DNA from: Pyxidicoccus fallax
GTDB lineage: Bacteria > Myxococcota > Myxococcia > Myxococcales > Myxococcaceae
DNA length: 46,148 bases
Direction of reading: 5' to 3'
Assembly (NCBI RefSeq): GCF_012933655.1
Contig: NZ_JABBJJ010000059.1
Coordinates: 1-46,148 of the forward strand
Position 1 is the first letter of the stretch; every line of letters begins with the position of its first letter. Of this stretch, positions 1-10,300 are shown one piece after another. The notes below the pieces were generated by a model. That model made no database searches and had not been told where the DNA came from. It saw only the letters and a list, made by a program, of their open reading frames with translations. The position numbers and the translations under genes are program-made.

Positions 1-306
1 GGCCTGTGGGGCCGCGACGGCTCGGGTGGCATGGCCGGGGTGGGGCTGACGTACGACCTCATCGAGCGCCACCGGCACACCGTGCCCTGGACGCTGTCGC
101 TCGTCGCGCGGCGGACGTGGACGGGGGAGGGCGGACGGACGGACGTCTCGTTCGACGTCACCGTGCCGCTGAACATGTTCTTGGGTTCACCCTTGGATTC
201 CGGGGAAACAGGCAGTCGGACGTCCGCTAATCGGACCACCAACCCGCGCTTGCGGCAGGGCGTTACCTCTTCGCTGTACCCGAGGGGAAACCCCCATACT
301 ATGTAG
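1..306 (+). CDS. C-terminal part of an unidentified, possibly beta-barrel protein (5' truncated)
   Basis: The frame is open from the window edge to a TAG at 304-306. The first 60 or so residues show short alternating hydrophobic/polar stretches (around TVPWTLSLVARRTW and TDVSFDVTVPLNMF) that resemble the last strands of an outer-membrane beta-barrel. From about position 185 the codon use loses its G/C bias in third position and the peptide becomes low in hydrophobic pattern, so the last 40 codons look more like read-through into a leader than ordinary coding sequence. A stop just after the NMF segment would have given a typical barrel C-terminus. Function is not recognised; the 5' part lies outside the window. 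Confidence 0.4.
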   Translation, partial: GLWGRDGSGGMAGVGLTYDLIERHRHTVPWTLSLVARRTWTGEGGRTDVSFDVTVPLNMFLGSPLDSGETGSRTSANRTTNPRLRQGVTSSLYPRGNPHTM

Positions 307-341
307 TCCCTTCTCTTTTTCTCCCGCTGTTGAGGAGCCTC

Positions 342-1484
<1,143 letters not shown>

Positions 1485-1489
1485 GCGCG

Positions 1490-1939
1490 ATGAAGCGGGC
1501 TTTCCTTTCCGTGGTCGTTCTCTCCTCGGCGGTGGCGCTCGCGCAGGGCGGCGCTCCGGCGAAGAAGCCCTCGGGCGGGAAGCCCGCCCAGGCGACGGCC
1601 CCCGCCAAGAGCGAGGGGCCGGACGTCGACCGGCTGCCGTTCACCCCGGACTCCATCCGCCAGGTGGTCACCTACCACCAGCCTCGTATCCAGGAGTGCT
1701 ACGAGGACCTCATGGCGGAGAAGGACCAGAAGGTGGAGGGCCGCCTGATGACGAACTTCACCATCGACGCCAACGGGCTGGTGAAGGGCGCCAAGGTGGT
1801 GAAGAAGTCCAGCACGCTGAAGGACGCCAACCTTCACGACTGCGTGGTGGCGGTGCTGTCGTCCATGACGTTCCCCAAGCCGCCGGACGGCGCGGACCAC
1901 CCCATCGAGTACCCGTTCAACCTCAAGGCCATCGAGTAG
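1490..1939 (+). CDS. Small secreted AgmX/PglI C-terminal-domain protein (149 aa)
   Basis: The N-terminus is a clear signal peptide (MKRAFLSVVVLSSAVALAQG), followed by a Lys/Pro/Ala-rich linker to about residue 45. The rest fits the AgmX/PglI C-terminal domain of myxobacteria: a segment around HQPRIQECYEDL, then GRLMTNFTIDANGLV, then a paired Cys in LHDCVVAVLSSMTFPKP. In the family this domain resembles TonB-like C-terminal folds and occurs in envelope and gliding-associated proteins. The ATG at 1490 is used because the signal peptide begins there; in the same frame upstream there is only overlap with the dehydrogenase. It lies 5 bases after one acyl-CoA dehydrogenase and 10 bases before another, so it is very likely co-transcribed with both. 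Why an envelope-type protein sits inside this metabolic unit is unknown. Confidence 0.85.
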   Translation: MKRAFLSVVVLSSAVALAQGGAPAKKPSGGKPAQATAPAKSEGPDVDRLPFTPDSIRQVVTYHQPRIQECYEDLMAEKDQKVEGRLMTNFTIDANGLVKGAKVVKKSSTLKDANLHDCVVAVLSSMTFPKPPDGADHPIEYPFNLKAIE

Positions 1940-1949
1940 GAAGACCGCC

Positions 1950-3095
1950 GTGAACCTCGAGCTGACCGAGACCCAGACGCTGATCCGCGACACCGCCCGC
2001 AAGTTCGCGCGCGAGCGCGTGGCCCCGCTGGCCCGCACGTTGGATCGTGAAGAGCGCTTCCCCACGGAGCTCTACAAGGAGATGGGCGAGCTGGGGCTGC
2101 TCGGGGTGAACATCCCGGCGAAGTACGGCGGCTCGGAGGCGGGCGTCGTCTCGTACGCGCTGGCGATGATGGAGATGGCGGCGGCGGACGCGTCCGTGTC
2201 GGTGACGATGGCCGTGACGAACATGTGCGCGGAGCTCATCAACGCGTTCGGCACGGAGGCGCAGCGCGAGAAGTACGTCACGCGGCTGGCGTCCGGCGAG
2301 GCGATTGCCGGTTCCTTCGCGCTGTCCGAGCCGCACGCGGGCTCGGACCCGGGCGCGATGCTCACCACGGCGACGCGCCGCGGGGACACGTACGTCCTCA
2401 ACGGCAGCAAGCAGTGGATCACCTCCGGCGCGTACGCCGGGGTGATGGTGGTGTGGGCGCGCACGTCCCCGACGGGCAACAAGGGCCTGTCGTGCTTCAT
2501 CGTGGAGGGCGGGACGAAGGGCCTCATCATCGGCAAGCACGAGGACAAGATGGGGCTGCGCGCCTCGAACACGGTGTCACTGACGTTCGAGGACTGTGAG
2601 ATTCCGGCGGAGAACCTCCTGGGCCAGGAGGGGCAGGGCTTCCGGCTGGCGATGACGGCGCTGGACGGCGGGCGCATCGGCATCGCCTCGCAGGCGTGCG
2701 GCGTGGGCCGGGCGTCGCTGGAGGCGGCGGTGGCCTACTCGAAGGACCGCAAGGCGTTCGGTCAGGCCATTGGCGAGTTCCAGGCGCCGCGCTTCATGAT
2801 GGCGGACATGAAGACGCAGTTGGAGGCGGCGGAGCTGCTGACGCTGCGCGCGGCGTACATGAAGGAGCAGGGCCAGCCGTTCTCGCGCGAGGCCTCCATG
2901 GCGAAGCTGTTCGCCAGCGAGATGAGCAACAAGCTCGCCGACAAGGCCGTGCAGCTCCACGGCGGCTACGGCTACATCGACGAGTTCCCCGTCGAGCGGT
3001 ACTTCCGCGACGCCCGCGTGCAGACCATCTACGAGGGCACCAGCGAGGTGCAGCGGATGGTGATTGCCCGCGAGACGTTCAAGTTGCTGGGCTGA
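1950..3095 (+). CDS. Acyl-CoA dehydrogenase (381 aa)
   Basis: This is a second acyl-CoA dehydrogenase, paralogous to the one at 342-1484 but clearly diverged. It has the family landmarks GSFALSEPHAGSD, QWITSG, LDGGRIGIASQACG, VQLHGGYGYI and IYEGTSEVQR with the expected catalytic Glu. The start is a GTG at 1950, 10 bases after the stop of the preceding gene, with GGAAG upstream. It is the last gene of the three-gene unit and is convergent with the gene at 3137-3790. A role in fatty or branched-chain acyl-CoA oxidation is likely from family knowledge; the substrate is not determinable here. Confidence 0.95.
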   Translation: MNLELTETQTLIRDTARKFARERVAPLARTLDREERFPTELYKEMGELGLLGVNIPAKYGGSEAGVVSYALAMMEMAAADASVSVTMAVTNMCAELINAFGTEAQREKYVTRLASGEAIAGSFALSEPHAGSDPGAMLTTATRRGDTYVLNGSKQWITSGAYAGVMVVWARTSPTGNKGLSCFIVEGGTKGLIIGKHEDKMGLRASNTVSLTFEDCEIPAENLLGQEGQGFRLAMTALDGGRIGIASQACGVGRASLEAAVAYSKDRKAFGQAIGEFQAPRFMMADMKTQLEAAELLTLRAAYMKEQGQPFSREASMAKLFASEMSNKLADKAVQLHGGYGYIDEFPVERYFRDARVQTIYEGTSEVQRMVIARETFKLLG

Positions 3096-3111
3096 GACGT
3101 TGCTCCCGTGG

Positions 3112-3137
3112 GCGGGCGTGCCCGGTGGGCCGCCCGC
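3112..3137. terminator. Possible bidirectional hairpin between convergent genes
   Basis: GCGGGC at 3112-3117 can pair with GCCCGC at 3132-3137 in the 41-base gap between two convergent genes. The loop is long (14 bases) and no T-run follows on either side, so this is only a weak terminator candidate. Confidence 0.2.
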
Positions 3138-3790
3138 TACTCGATGGGGGGCGCCCTGAACCTACGGCGTGGCTCGAGCCCGCCGTAGTCCCGGCGGAAC
3201 AGCGGGGACACCTTGGTCGCGAGCTCGGTCTTCCACTCGGGTGAGCCGGGCTCGTGCGGCCCCGTGGTCAGGTCCTGGCGCAGCCGGGCCGCGGCCTCGG
3301 TGATGTCCCGGGCCTCGGTGAGGTGGCCTTCCTCGAACAGCAGCTCGCCGAGTTCGCGCCACTCGAAGATGGGGTGGGCGGTGCTCTCGCGGACCTGGCG
3401 CTCGCGGCCTTCCTCGCGGGGCATGAGGATGTAGCCGTCGCCCACCAGCATTCCCCCGGTGAAGGACATGGGGGTGTGCAGGTTCTCGTACACGACGCAG
3501 AGCGTTTCCTCCGGCTCGACGCGAGCGGCGCGGCCCAGCAGCAGCGGACCCTTTCCGGCGCGGATGCGCAGTTGGTCGATGTACGGCAGCCGCAGACGGC
3601 AGTGCTCGATGAACAGGGCTCCGCCGGAGATGCCGTAGGTGTCCTGGAAGGTCTCAAGCGCACCCACGTAGACACTCTCTGGAGTGATCCCGTGAGCCTG
3701 CGGGCGGAACGGTAGCGGGCCCGTGCTCCGGCAGAGGGTGAAGAGCCGCTCGCGGTAGATGACGCCGGTGCTGAAGGGGTGGGCGAACAT
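3137..3790 (-). CDS. Protein of unknown function (217 aa)
   Basis: No family is recognised. The protein is soluble by appearance, with no signal peptide or membrane segment. It has a central mixed alpha/beta-looking part, including RLRIRAGKG-like and VVYENLHTPMSFTGGMLVGDG stretches, and a helical acidic/basic C-terminal third (about residues 140-190) that reads like one degenerate helical repeat pair. It starts with ATG at 3790 without a strong ribosome-binding site. Codon use is typical of the neighbours, so it is a real gene. It lies 90 bases downstream of the SDR gene on the same strand and may be transcribed with it; no function is implied by that. Confidence 0.75.
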   Translation of the reverse strand: MFAHPFSTGVIYRERLFTLCRSTGPLPFRPQAHGITPESVYVGALETFQDTYGISGGALFIEHCRLRLPYIDQLRIRAGKGPLLLGRAARVEPEETLCVVYENLHTPMSFTGGMLVGDGYILMPREEGRERQVRESTAHPIFEWRELGELLFEEGHLTEARDITEAAARLRQDLTTGPHEPGSPEWKTELATKVSPLFRRDYGGLEPRRRFRAPPIE

Positions 3791-3880
3791 GGGGCGCCTC
3801 GGGTCCGGGTGCCCCTGAACGACGGGAGGACTCCGAACGCCTGACCGTAGCCCACCTGGCGAAGCCGATGCCCGTGGGGC

Positions 3881-4957
3881 TCAGGACACCCGTGGGACGG
3901 GGAGTACGGTCCCGGGGGCCACCATCCGGGGTAGGCGCGCTCGGTCCACGTAGCCGTGCGCGGCGAACCACTCCACCGCATCCGTGAAGGTCTCCTCGAG
4001 CGGCCGGAAGCGGAGGCCCAGCGCCCGCTCGGACTTGGACGGGTCGAAGGCCGTGTTCGTCCGCTCGCGGCGCAGCGTCTGGAAGCCCTGCCAGCTCACG
4101 AGCACCGGGCGCCCGGAGAGCCGCGCCCAGGCCTCGTTCACCAGCGCCAGCGTTCCCAGCAGCGCGTCCGGCACCCGCCGCTTCGGGGCGGGGAGTCCCG
4201 TCACGGACGCGAGCACCTGGAGGGCCTCGCCCACGTGCAGGTCCCGGCCCGCCGCGAGGTAGCGCTCTCCACGCTGGCCCTTTTCGGCGGCGGCCACCAA
4301 GGCCGTGGCCACGTCGCGCGCGTCCACGTAGGCGAAGCGCGTGTTGATGACTCCCGGCAGGCGGCCATGCAGGAAGTCCAGGACGAGCTGTCCCGCCGTC
4401 GTGGGGCCCGCGTCACCGGGGCCGTTCATGAAGCCCGGCAGCACCAGCGAGGCGTGCAGGTCCCGGTGGCGCTCCAGCGCGGCGTCCACCTCCCGGTCCG
4501 CGAGGATCTTCGAGCGGTAGTAGGCGTCCTGCTCGTGCTCCGCGTCGCGTCGCATCGTCTCGTCGGTGAGGCGGTGGCCCGGGCGAGGCGACAGCACGGC
4601 GATGGAGCTGGTGTGCACCACGCGCCGGATGCCCCGCCGGTACGCGGTCTCCAGCAGCGCGCGCGTGCCCTCCACGTTGATGCGCATCAGCCCCGCCGCA
4701 TGGCTGCCGCCCTTGTAGCTGTCCCGAAAGTACGCGGCGGTGTGGAAGAGCACGTCCACGTCCCGCATCGCGGGCGCGAAGGCCTCCACGTTCTCCAGGT
4801 CGCCTTCGACGAGCTCCACCGGCACGCCGGCCAGCAGCTTCTGGGCCTTCTCGGGGGAGCGGACCAGCGCCTTCACCCGGACTCCGCGGGACGTGAGCAG
4901 GCGGACCAGATTGCTTCCGAGCAGGCCGGTGGAGCCGGTGACGAATGCGGTCTTCAT
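3881..4957 (-). CDS. NAD(P)-dependent epimerase/reductase, extended SDR family (358 aa)
   Basis: This is a Rossmann-fold oxidoreductase of the extended short-chain dehydrogenase/reductase type. The N-terminal nucleotide-binding motif is TGSTGLLG at residues 7-14, and the catalytic Tyr-x3-Lys is Y146/K150 in DAYYRSK. The general style (FHTAAYFRD, NVEGTRALLETAYRRG, VHTSSIAVL) matches dihydroflavonol-4-reductase-like and HpnA-like members that reduce carbonyls or act on sugar or polyprenyl-linked substrates; the substrate cannot be assigned. Start: ATG at 4957 with GGAGG eight bases upstream; the longer frame reading through 5071 would overlap the control region and is rejected. It is divergent from the LysR regulator at 5082, the usual arrangement for a regulator and its target. 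Confidence 0.9.
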   Translation of the reverse strand: MKTAFVTGSTGLLGSNLVRLLTSRGVRVKALVRSPEKAQKLLAGVPVELVEGDLENVEAFAPAMRDVDVLFHTAAYFRDSYKGGSHAAGLMRINVEGTRALLETAYRRGIRRVVHTSSIAVLSPRPGHRLTDETMRRDAEHEQDAYYRSKILADREVDAALERHRDLHASLVLPGFMNGPGDAGPTTAGQLVLDFLHGRLPGVINTRFAYVDARDVATALVAAAEKGQRGERYLAAGRDLHVGEALQVLASVTGLPAPKRRVPDALLGTLALVNEAWARLSGRPVLVSWQGFQTLRRERTNTAFDPSKSERALGLRFRPLEETFTDAVEWFAAHGYVDRARLPRMVAPGTVLPVPRVS

Positions 4958-5081
4958 GGAATGTGCCTCCGTGCTTGTGGGCGCCCCGGCACGGGCCGCC
5001 CTCGTTGGCATCTGGGTACCCCCCTGTTGCGCCAGACGCCATCGCGGCAAACTGGTGTTGCATCCATGCAAGGGGCTGCGA
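4958..5081. promoter_or_regulatory. Divergent control region between SDR and LysR genes, with inverted repeat at 5058-5071
   Basis: The 124 bases between the two divergent start codons contain a perfect inverted repeat, TTGCAT-CC-ATGCAA (5058-5071), ending 10 bases before the LysR start. LysR-type proteins usually bind dyad sites in such regions and repress their own gene, so this is a plausible autoregulatory operator (inference). No convincing -35/-10 pair was found by eye. Confidence 0.5.
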
Positions 5082-5969
5082 ATGAACTGGGATGACCTGC
5101 GCTACCTCCTCACCGTGGAGCGCGCCGGCTCGATGTCGGCGGCGGCTCGCGCGCTGGGCGTGGTCACCTCCACCGTGGGTCGCCGGATGACGGCGCTGGA
5201 GCGGCGCCTGGGCACCCGGCTGTTCGCCCGCGTTCCGGAGGGGGTCCGGCTGACGCCCGAGGGCCGCGCGCTGGTGCGCACCGCCGCGGCCATCGAGTCC
5301 CAGCTCCACAGCGCCGAGCGCGGGCTGAAGCACGAGGAGGGGCAGCTCGACGGGCCCGTGCGCCTGACCACCGGGGATGGCTTCGTGGCCTTCCTCAACC
5401 CCTGGCTGGCGAGCTTCCGGGAGCGCCACCCGGGCGTCCGCGTGGAGCTGTCCGCGGACACGCGGCTCTTGGACCTGGCGCGCCAGGAGGCGGACCTGGG
5501 CGTGCGCACCGTGCGCCCCAAGGGGGACTCGCTGGTGGCGCGCAAGGTGGGGCAGCTCGCCTGGAGGCTCTACGCCAGCGCGCGCTACCTGTCCCGCGCC
5601 GCGCCCCTGCGCTCACCGGCGGACCTCGCGGACCATGCGCTGGTGGGCTTCGACGCGGCAATCGCGCGCATGCCGCAGCTCCAGTGGCTGGAGGAGTGGG
5701 GCGCCGGGCGCTTCGTCTTCCGCAGCAACGCGGCCGTGGCCGTGGCGGGCGCGGTGGCCGCGCACCAGGGGGTGGCCGCGCTGCCGTGCGCGCTGGCCAG
5801 TCTCCACCCGGAGCTGCAGCCCGTCCTCCCGGAGGTGGAGCTGCCCCTGGAGGACGTGTGGCTCGTGGCCTCGCGCGAGGCCCGGAAGGTGCCGCGGGTG
5901 CGCGCGGTGATGGGCTTTCTCGCGGAACGGTTCGAGGCGTCACGCTCCGTCATGTTGGGCGTGCGCTGA
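5082..5969 (+). CDS. LysR-type transcriptional regulator (295 aa)
   Basis: The protein has the N-terminal winged helix-turn-helix of the LysR family (residues about 1-60: DDLRYLLTVERAGSMSAAAR, then TSTVGRRMTALERRLGTRLF). A periplasmic-binding-protein-like effector domain follows, from about residue 90 (LTTGDGFVAFLNPWLASF) to the end. Length is normal for the family. The ATG at 5082 is chosen because it places the HTH right at the N-terminus and has AGGGG just upstream. The frame is open further up to 4740, but that would run through the divergent SDR gene. It most likely controls the SDR gene and itself. Whether it also affects the adjacent biosynthetic cluster is open. Confidence 0.93.
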   Translation: MNWDDLRYLLTVERAGSMSAAARALGVVTSTVGRRMTALERRLGTRLFARVPEGVRLTPEGRALVRTAAAIESQLHSAERGLKHEEGQLDGPVRLTTGDGFVAFLNPWLASFRERHPGVRVELSADTRLLDLARQEADLGVRTVRPKGDSLVARKVGQLAWRLYASARYLSRAAPLRSPADLADHALVGFDAAIARMPQLQWLEEWGAGRFVFRSNAAVAVAGAVAAHQGVAALPCALASLHPELQPVLPEVELPLEDVWLVASREARKVPRVRAVMGFLAERFEASRSVMLGVR

Positions 5970-5981
5970 GGACCGTCAGCG
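5964..5981. terminator. Possible bidirectional hairpin between LysR and MFS genes
   Basis: CGCTGA at 5964-5969 pairs perfectly with TCAGCG at 5976-5981 around a 6-base loop, in the 15-base gap of two convergent genes and overlapping the LysR stop codon. There is no T-run, so its activity as a terminator is uncertain. Confidence 0.3.
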
Positions 5982-5984
5982 GCA

Positions 5985-7355
5985 TCAGCTCGCGAGCGAG
6001 GGCACGGGGCTGTCGTCGGTGCCGGACTCCGCGTCCGGCAGCTCGTCCTCCAGGTTGCGGATGTGCGGGTTCTGCCAGGCGGCAATGGCCTGCGCGACCA
6101 GCACCAGCCCCAGCACACCGAAGAGCAGCGCGATGCCGCGTCCGGTGCCCGTCCCCACGATGGAGCCCAGCGTCCCCGCGAGCGCTCCGTCCGGCGCCAT
6201 CCACGGCTCGAAGAACGCGTCGGACAGCAGGCCCGCCAGCACCGAGGCCACCGGCGCGCCGAGCAGGTTCACCACGCGCCGCACGGAGAAGACCCGGCCC
6301 TGCACGTCCGGCGGCACCTTCTGCTGCCAGAGGGTCTGCGCGCAGCTCGACAGGATGGGGATGTTGAACAGGAACAGCGCCGCGCACAGGCCCACCAGCC
6401 ACGGGCTCGGCGGCAGCACCGCGAGCATCAGCGGCAGACCCGCCAGCGCCACGAAGCCGAGCACCCCGTGGATGCGGCGCTTCGGTCCGCCCCACACGCC
6501 CATGGCGATGCCGCCCACCAACATCCCCGAGCCCGAGGCCGACATCACCCGGCCCAGCGTGGCCGCGTCCGTGAAGCTGAGGATGAGCGGGGTGATGAGC
6601 ACCATCACCATGCCCATCACCACGTTGACCACCGCCAGCGTCACCAGCAGCCCCCGCAGCCCGGGCCGCGAGGCGATGAAGCGCCAACCCAACCCCATCT
6701 CCTTCCACAGCGAGCCGCGCGCCGCCGCGCCCTCGTCGGACACGGGCGGCTTCGGGAAGCGGACCATCAGCAGCGTCACCATGGAGAACGCGAACGTCGC
6801 CAGGTCCATCAGCACGATGCCCTGGAGGCCAATCTTCAGGAGCAGCACCCCCGCGAGCACCGGCGACACGAGCTGCCCCACGCCCGAGGCCAGCTCCACG
6901 AAGCCGTTCGCCCGCGCCAGGTGCTCCTTCGACACCATCAGCGTCGTGCTCGCCTGGAAGGCCGGCCAGCGGAACGCGTTGAAGAGCGCGCTGACGACGA
7001 TGGGGCCATAGAAGTGCCAGGGCTTCATCTCCCACAGCCCCGCCGCGTTCGCGTGCAGCAGTCCGAAGATGCACAGCGATGCGAGCCCCGAGCCCAGGTC
7101 GCTCAGCAGCATCACCTTCCGCCGGTCCCAGCGGTCCACCAGCGCGCCCGCCAGCGGAGACACCAGCGCCATGGGCAGCAGGTAGAAGAAGGTGAGCAGC
7201 GAGAACTGCGTCACGGAGCCGGAGCGCTTGTAGATCTCGATGCCCAGCGCGAAGTGCGTCACCCCCGAGCCGATGAGCGAGGCGACCTGGCCGAGCCAGG
7301 TGAGGCCGAAGGCCCGCGTCGGACGGAGCGCCGGAGTCTGTGTGGATGAGGTCAT
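5985..7355 (-). CDS. MFS efflux transporter, likely exporter of the NRPS product (456 aa)
   Basis: This is a multi-pass inner-membrane protein of the major facilitator superfamily. It has about 10-12 hydrophobic helices and the loop 2-3 signature in GALVDRWDRRKVMLLSD (DRxxRR pattern). Its overall style matches the macrolide/siderophore-exporter branch (MFS_3/EntS-like). The C-terminal tail is acidic and hydrophilic. The start codon lies 24 bases after the stop of the giant NRPS gene, with AGGA eight bases upstream, so it is the last gene of the PKS-NRPS-MFS operon. From this position, export of the finished lipopeptide and possibly self-protection are the natural roles (inference). It is convergent with LysR. 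Confidence 0.93.
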   Translation of the reverse strand: MTSSTQTPALRPTRAFGLTWLGQVASLIGSGVTHFALGIEIYKRSGSVTQFSLLTFFYLLPMALVSPLAGALVDRWDRRKVMLLSDLGSGLASLCIFGLLHANAAGLWEMKPWHFYGPIVVSALFNAFRWPAFQASTTLMVSKEHLARANGFVELASGVGQLVSPVLAGVLLLKIGLQGIVLMDLATFAFSMVTLLMVRFPKPPVSDEGAAARGSLWKEMGLGWRFIASRPGLRGLLVTLAVVNVVMGMVMVLITPLILSFTDAATLGRVMSASGSGMLVGGIAMGVWGGPKRRIHGVLGFVALAGLPLMLAVLPPSPWLVGLCAALFLFNIPILSSCAQTLWQQKVPPDVQGRVFSVRRVVNLLGAPVASVLAGLLSDAFFEPWMAPDGALAGTLGSIVGTGTGRGIALLFGVLGLVLVAQAIAAWQNPHIRNLEDELPDAESGTDDSPVPSLAS

Positions 7356-7379
7356 GGTTGAAGTCCTGTGAAGGGGGGC

Positions 7380-10300
7380 TCAGCCCACCCGGCTCCGGGT
7401 CGTGTTCTTCCGCGTCTGCTCCAGCAGCGCCGTCAGGGCCTCCGCGAGCCGCTCCACGTTCGGAGCGCTCAGGAGGGAGTGGTGGTCTCCAGGCATCGTG
7501 AGGACCTCCACCGTGTCGGCGAGCGCGTCCCAGCCGCGCGCCAGTCCGTGCTCGTCGAGGCCCCGTGTGTCCGCACCCAGCAGCAGCGTCAGCGCTCCCG
7601 CTTGCGGCTTCAGCGCATGGGCGTGGAGCGCGCCGAGGTTCGTGGTGAAGACGCGCTCCAGTGTGGCCCGCTGCTCCGCGGACACACCCGCCGCCTGACC
7701 GGGCTCGGCGTCGAACAGGCCCGCGAGGGAGGACGGGTCGGCCAGCGGCTCGCCCCGAGCGTAGGCCGTGGGGCTCGGCTCGATGAGGGCGAGCACCTCC
7801 ACCTCCTCGCCGCGCTGGCGCAGCGCGCGGGCCATCTCGAAGGCGATGACCGCGCCGAGCGACCAGCCGCCCAGCCGGTACGGACCGTGCGGCTGCACCG
7901 TGCGGATGGCCTCCACGTAGAAGTAGGCCATCTCCAGGATGGACTCCAACGGCGGCTCGGTGCCGTCGAGCCCCTGTGCCTCCAGCCCGTAGAAGGGCTG
8001 CCGGGGCCCGAGGTGCCGCGCCAGCCCGGCGTACGCCAGGACTCCGCCACCCACCGGGTGCACGCAGAAGAAGGGCGGCAGGTCTCCGCCCGTCTGGATG
8101 GGAACCAGCGGCGTCCATGGCGTGGGCTCGCTCCGCGCGAGGACGGCGAGCTGCTCCACGGTGGAGGCCTGGAACAGCGCCGCCAACGGCAGCGTGCGGC
8201 CCGTGCGCTCGCGGAGGAGCCCCATGAGGCGCACCGCAAGCAGCGAGTGGCCCCCCAGCGTGAAGAAGTCATCGTGGATGCCCACCGGTGTCACCCCGAG
8301 CACCTCCTCGAACAGCCGCGCCAGGGCCAGCTCCAGCGAGTCGCGCGGGGCGACGTGCGCCACGCCCGAGCCCGCCTGCTTCGGTGCCGGCAGCGCCCGC
8401 CGGTTCACCTTGCCGTTCGGAGTCAGCGGCAGCGCGTCCATCACGACGAACGCCGAGGGCACCATGTACTCGGGCAGCCGTGCCTTGAGGGCCGAGCGCA
8501 GGGCCGCGGCGTCGGGCGCGGACTCCGGCGCGGAGGCCGAGAGGTACGCCACGAGGCGCTTGTCGCCCGGGTCATCCTCGCGCACCACCACCACCGTGTC
8601 GGCCACACCCGGGCAGGCGTGCAGCGCGGACTCGACCTCGCCCAGCTCGATGCGGAAGCCGCGCACCTTCACCTGGAAGTCGATGCGGCCCAGGAAGTCC
8701 ACCGTCCCATCCGTGCGCCAGCGCACGCGGTCGCCCGTGCGGTACATGCGCGCGCCCGGCGTGGGGCTGAAGGGGTCGTGCACGAAGCGCTCGGCCGTCA
8801 GCTCCGGACGGTTCAGGTAGCCGCGCGTGACGCCCTCGCCGCCGATGTACAGCTCGCCCGGCACGCCCACGGGCACCGGCATCGAGTGCTCGTCCAGGAC
8901 GTACAACCGCGTGTTCGCGATGGGCCGGCCGATGGACACGATGGCCGGCACGTCGTCCGAGGCCACCGTGTACAGGGTGGACCAGACCGTCGTCTCCGTC
9001 GGCCCGTACATGTTGGTGAGCGTCATCGAGGGCAGGGCGGCGCGGAGCTGGCGGGCCAGCGACCCCGGCATCGCCTCTCCACCCATGATGAGGTGCCGCA
9101 GTGAGCCGAGGCCCGCCACCGTCTCCGGCGCCAGCACCAGCGAGCGCGCGAAGGACGGCGTGCACTGCAGGTGCGTCACCTCGTGGCGGCGCAGCAGTTC
9201 CGGCAGTGGGAGCGCGGAGCCGCGGCGCGCCGCCGCCTGCTCGTCATGCAGCACGACCTGGTAGCCACGGCACAGCGTCCAGAGCAGCTCCACGACGTGG
9301 ATGTCGAACGAGATGCTGGTCACCGCCAGCCACACGCCCGGCTCCCTACCGAGCAACGCGTCCATGCCCGCGAAGAGGTTGGACACCGTGCGATGCGGCA
9401 CCACGACGCCCTTGGGCCTGCCCGTGCTGCCCGACGTGTAGATGACGTACGCGGCATCATCGGACGACAGGCGCGGCTCCTCGGGCCGGGCGCGCGAGCG
9501 GCGGGGGGACTCCTTCGGCGCGTCGAGGCAGACCACCTGTCCCGTGTACCCGGGGAAGATGCCCGTCAGGTGGCTCTGCGTGAGGAGCACCGGAGCGCCC
9601 GAGTCCTCCAGCATGAGCGCGAGCCGATCCGCCGGATACATGGGGTCCAGCGGCAGGTAGGCGCCACCCGCCTCGAGGATGGCGAACATGGCGACCACCA
9701 TGTCCACGGAGCGCTCCACGGAGACGCCCACCTTCACGTCCGGCCCCACGCCCAGCGTCCGCAGGCGCCGCGCCAGCCGCTGCACCTTCTGGCGCAGCCC
9801 GGCGTACGTCACCCGCGAGTCACCGGACACCAGCGCCACCGCGCGCGGCGTGTGCTCCACCTGCGCGGCGAACAGCTCGGGGATGCGAGCGTCGCGCGGG
9901 TACTCCGTGTCCGTCGCGTTCCACGCGTGCAGCACCTGGTGACGCTCCTCCGCGCCGAGCAGACCCACCTCGCTGATACGGCGGCCCGGGTTGGCGACCA
10001 GCTCCTCCAGCAGACGCTGGAAGTGGGCGACCATCCGCTCAACGGTGCGGGCCTCGAAGAGGTCCACGTCGTAGTTGAAGCCGCCCTCCAGGCCGTCCGC
10101 CGTCTCGTGCAGGGCGACGGACAGGTCGAACTTGGACGTACCGTTGTCGAGCGTCCGCTGGCTTACCGATAGGCCCGGGAGCAGCGACTCGCCCATGGGG
10201 GCATTCTGGAGGACGAACATCACCTGGAAGAGCGGCTGGCGGGACAGGTCGCGCGTGGGCTCCAGTGCCTCCACCAGCTTCTCGAATGGAATGTCCTGGT

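Noticed and set aside
4740..5081. Longer N-terminus for the LysR regulator
   Set aside because: It would overlap the divergent SDR gene and precede a complete LysR HTH that normally starts at residue 1-5.
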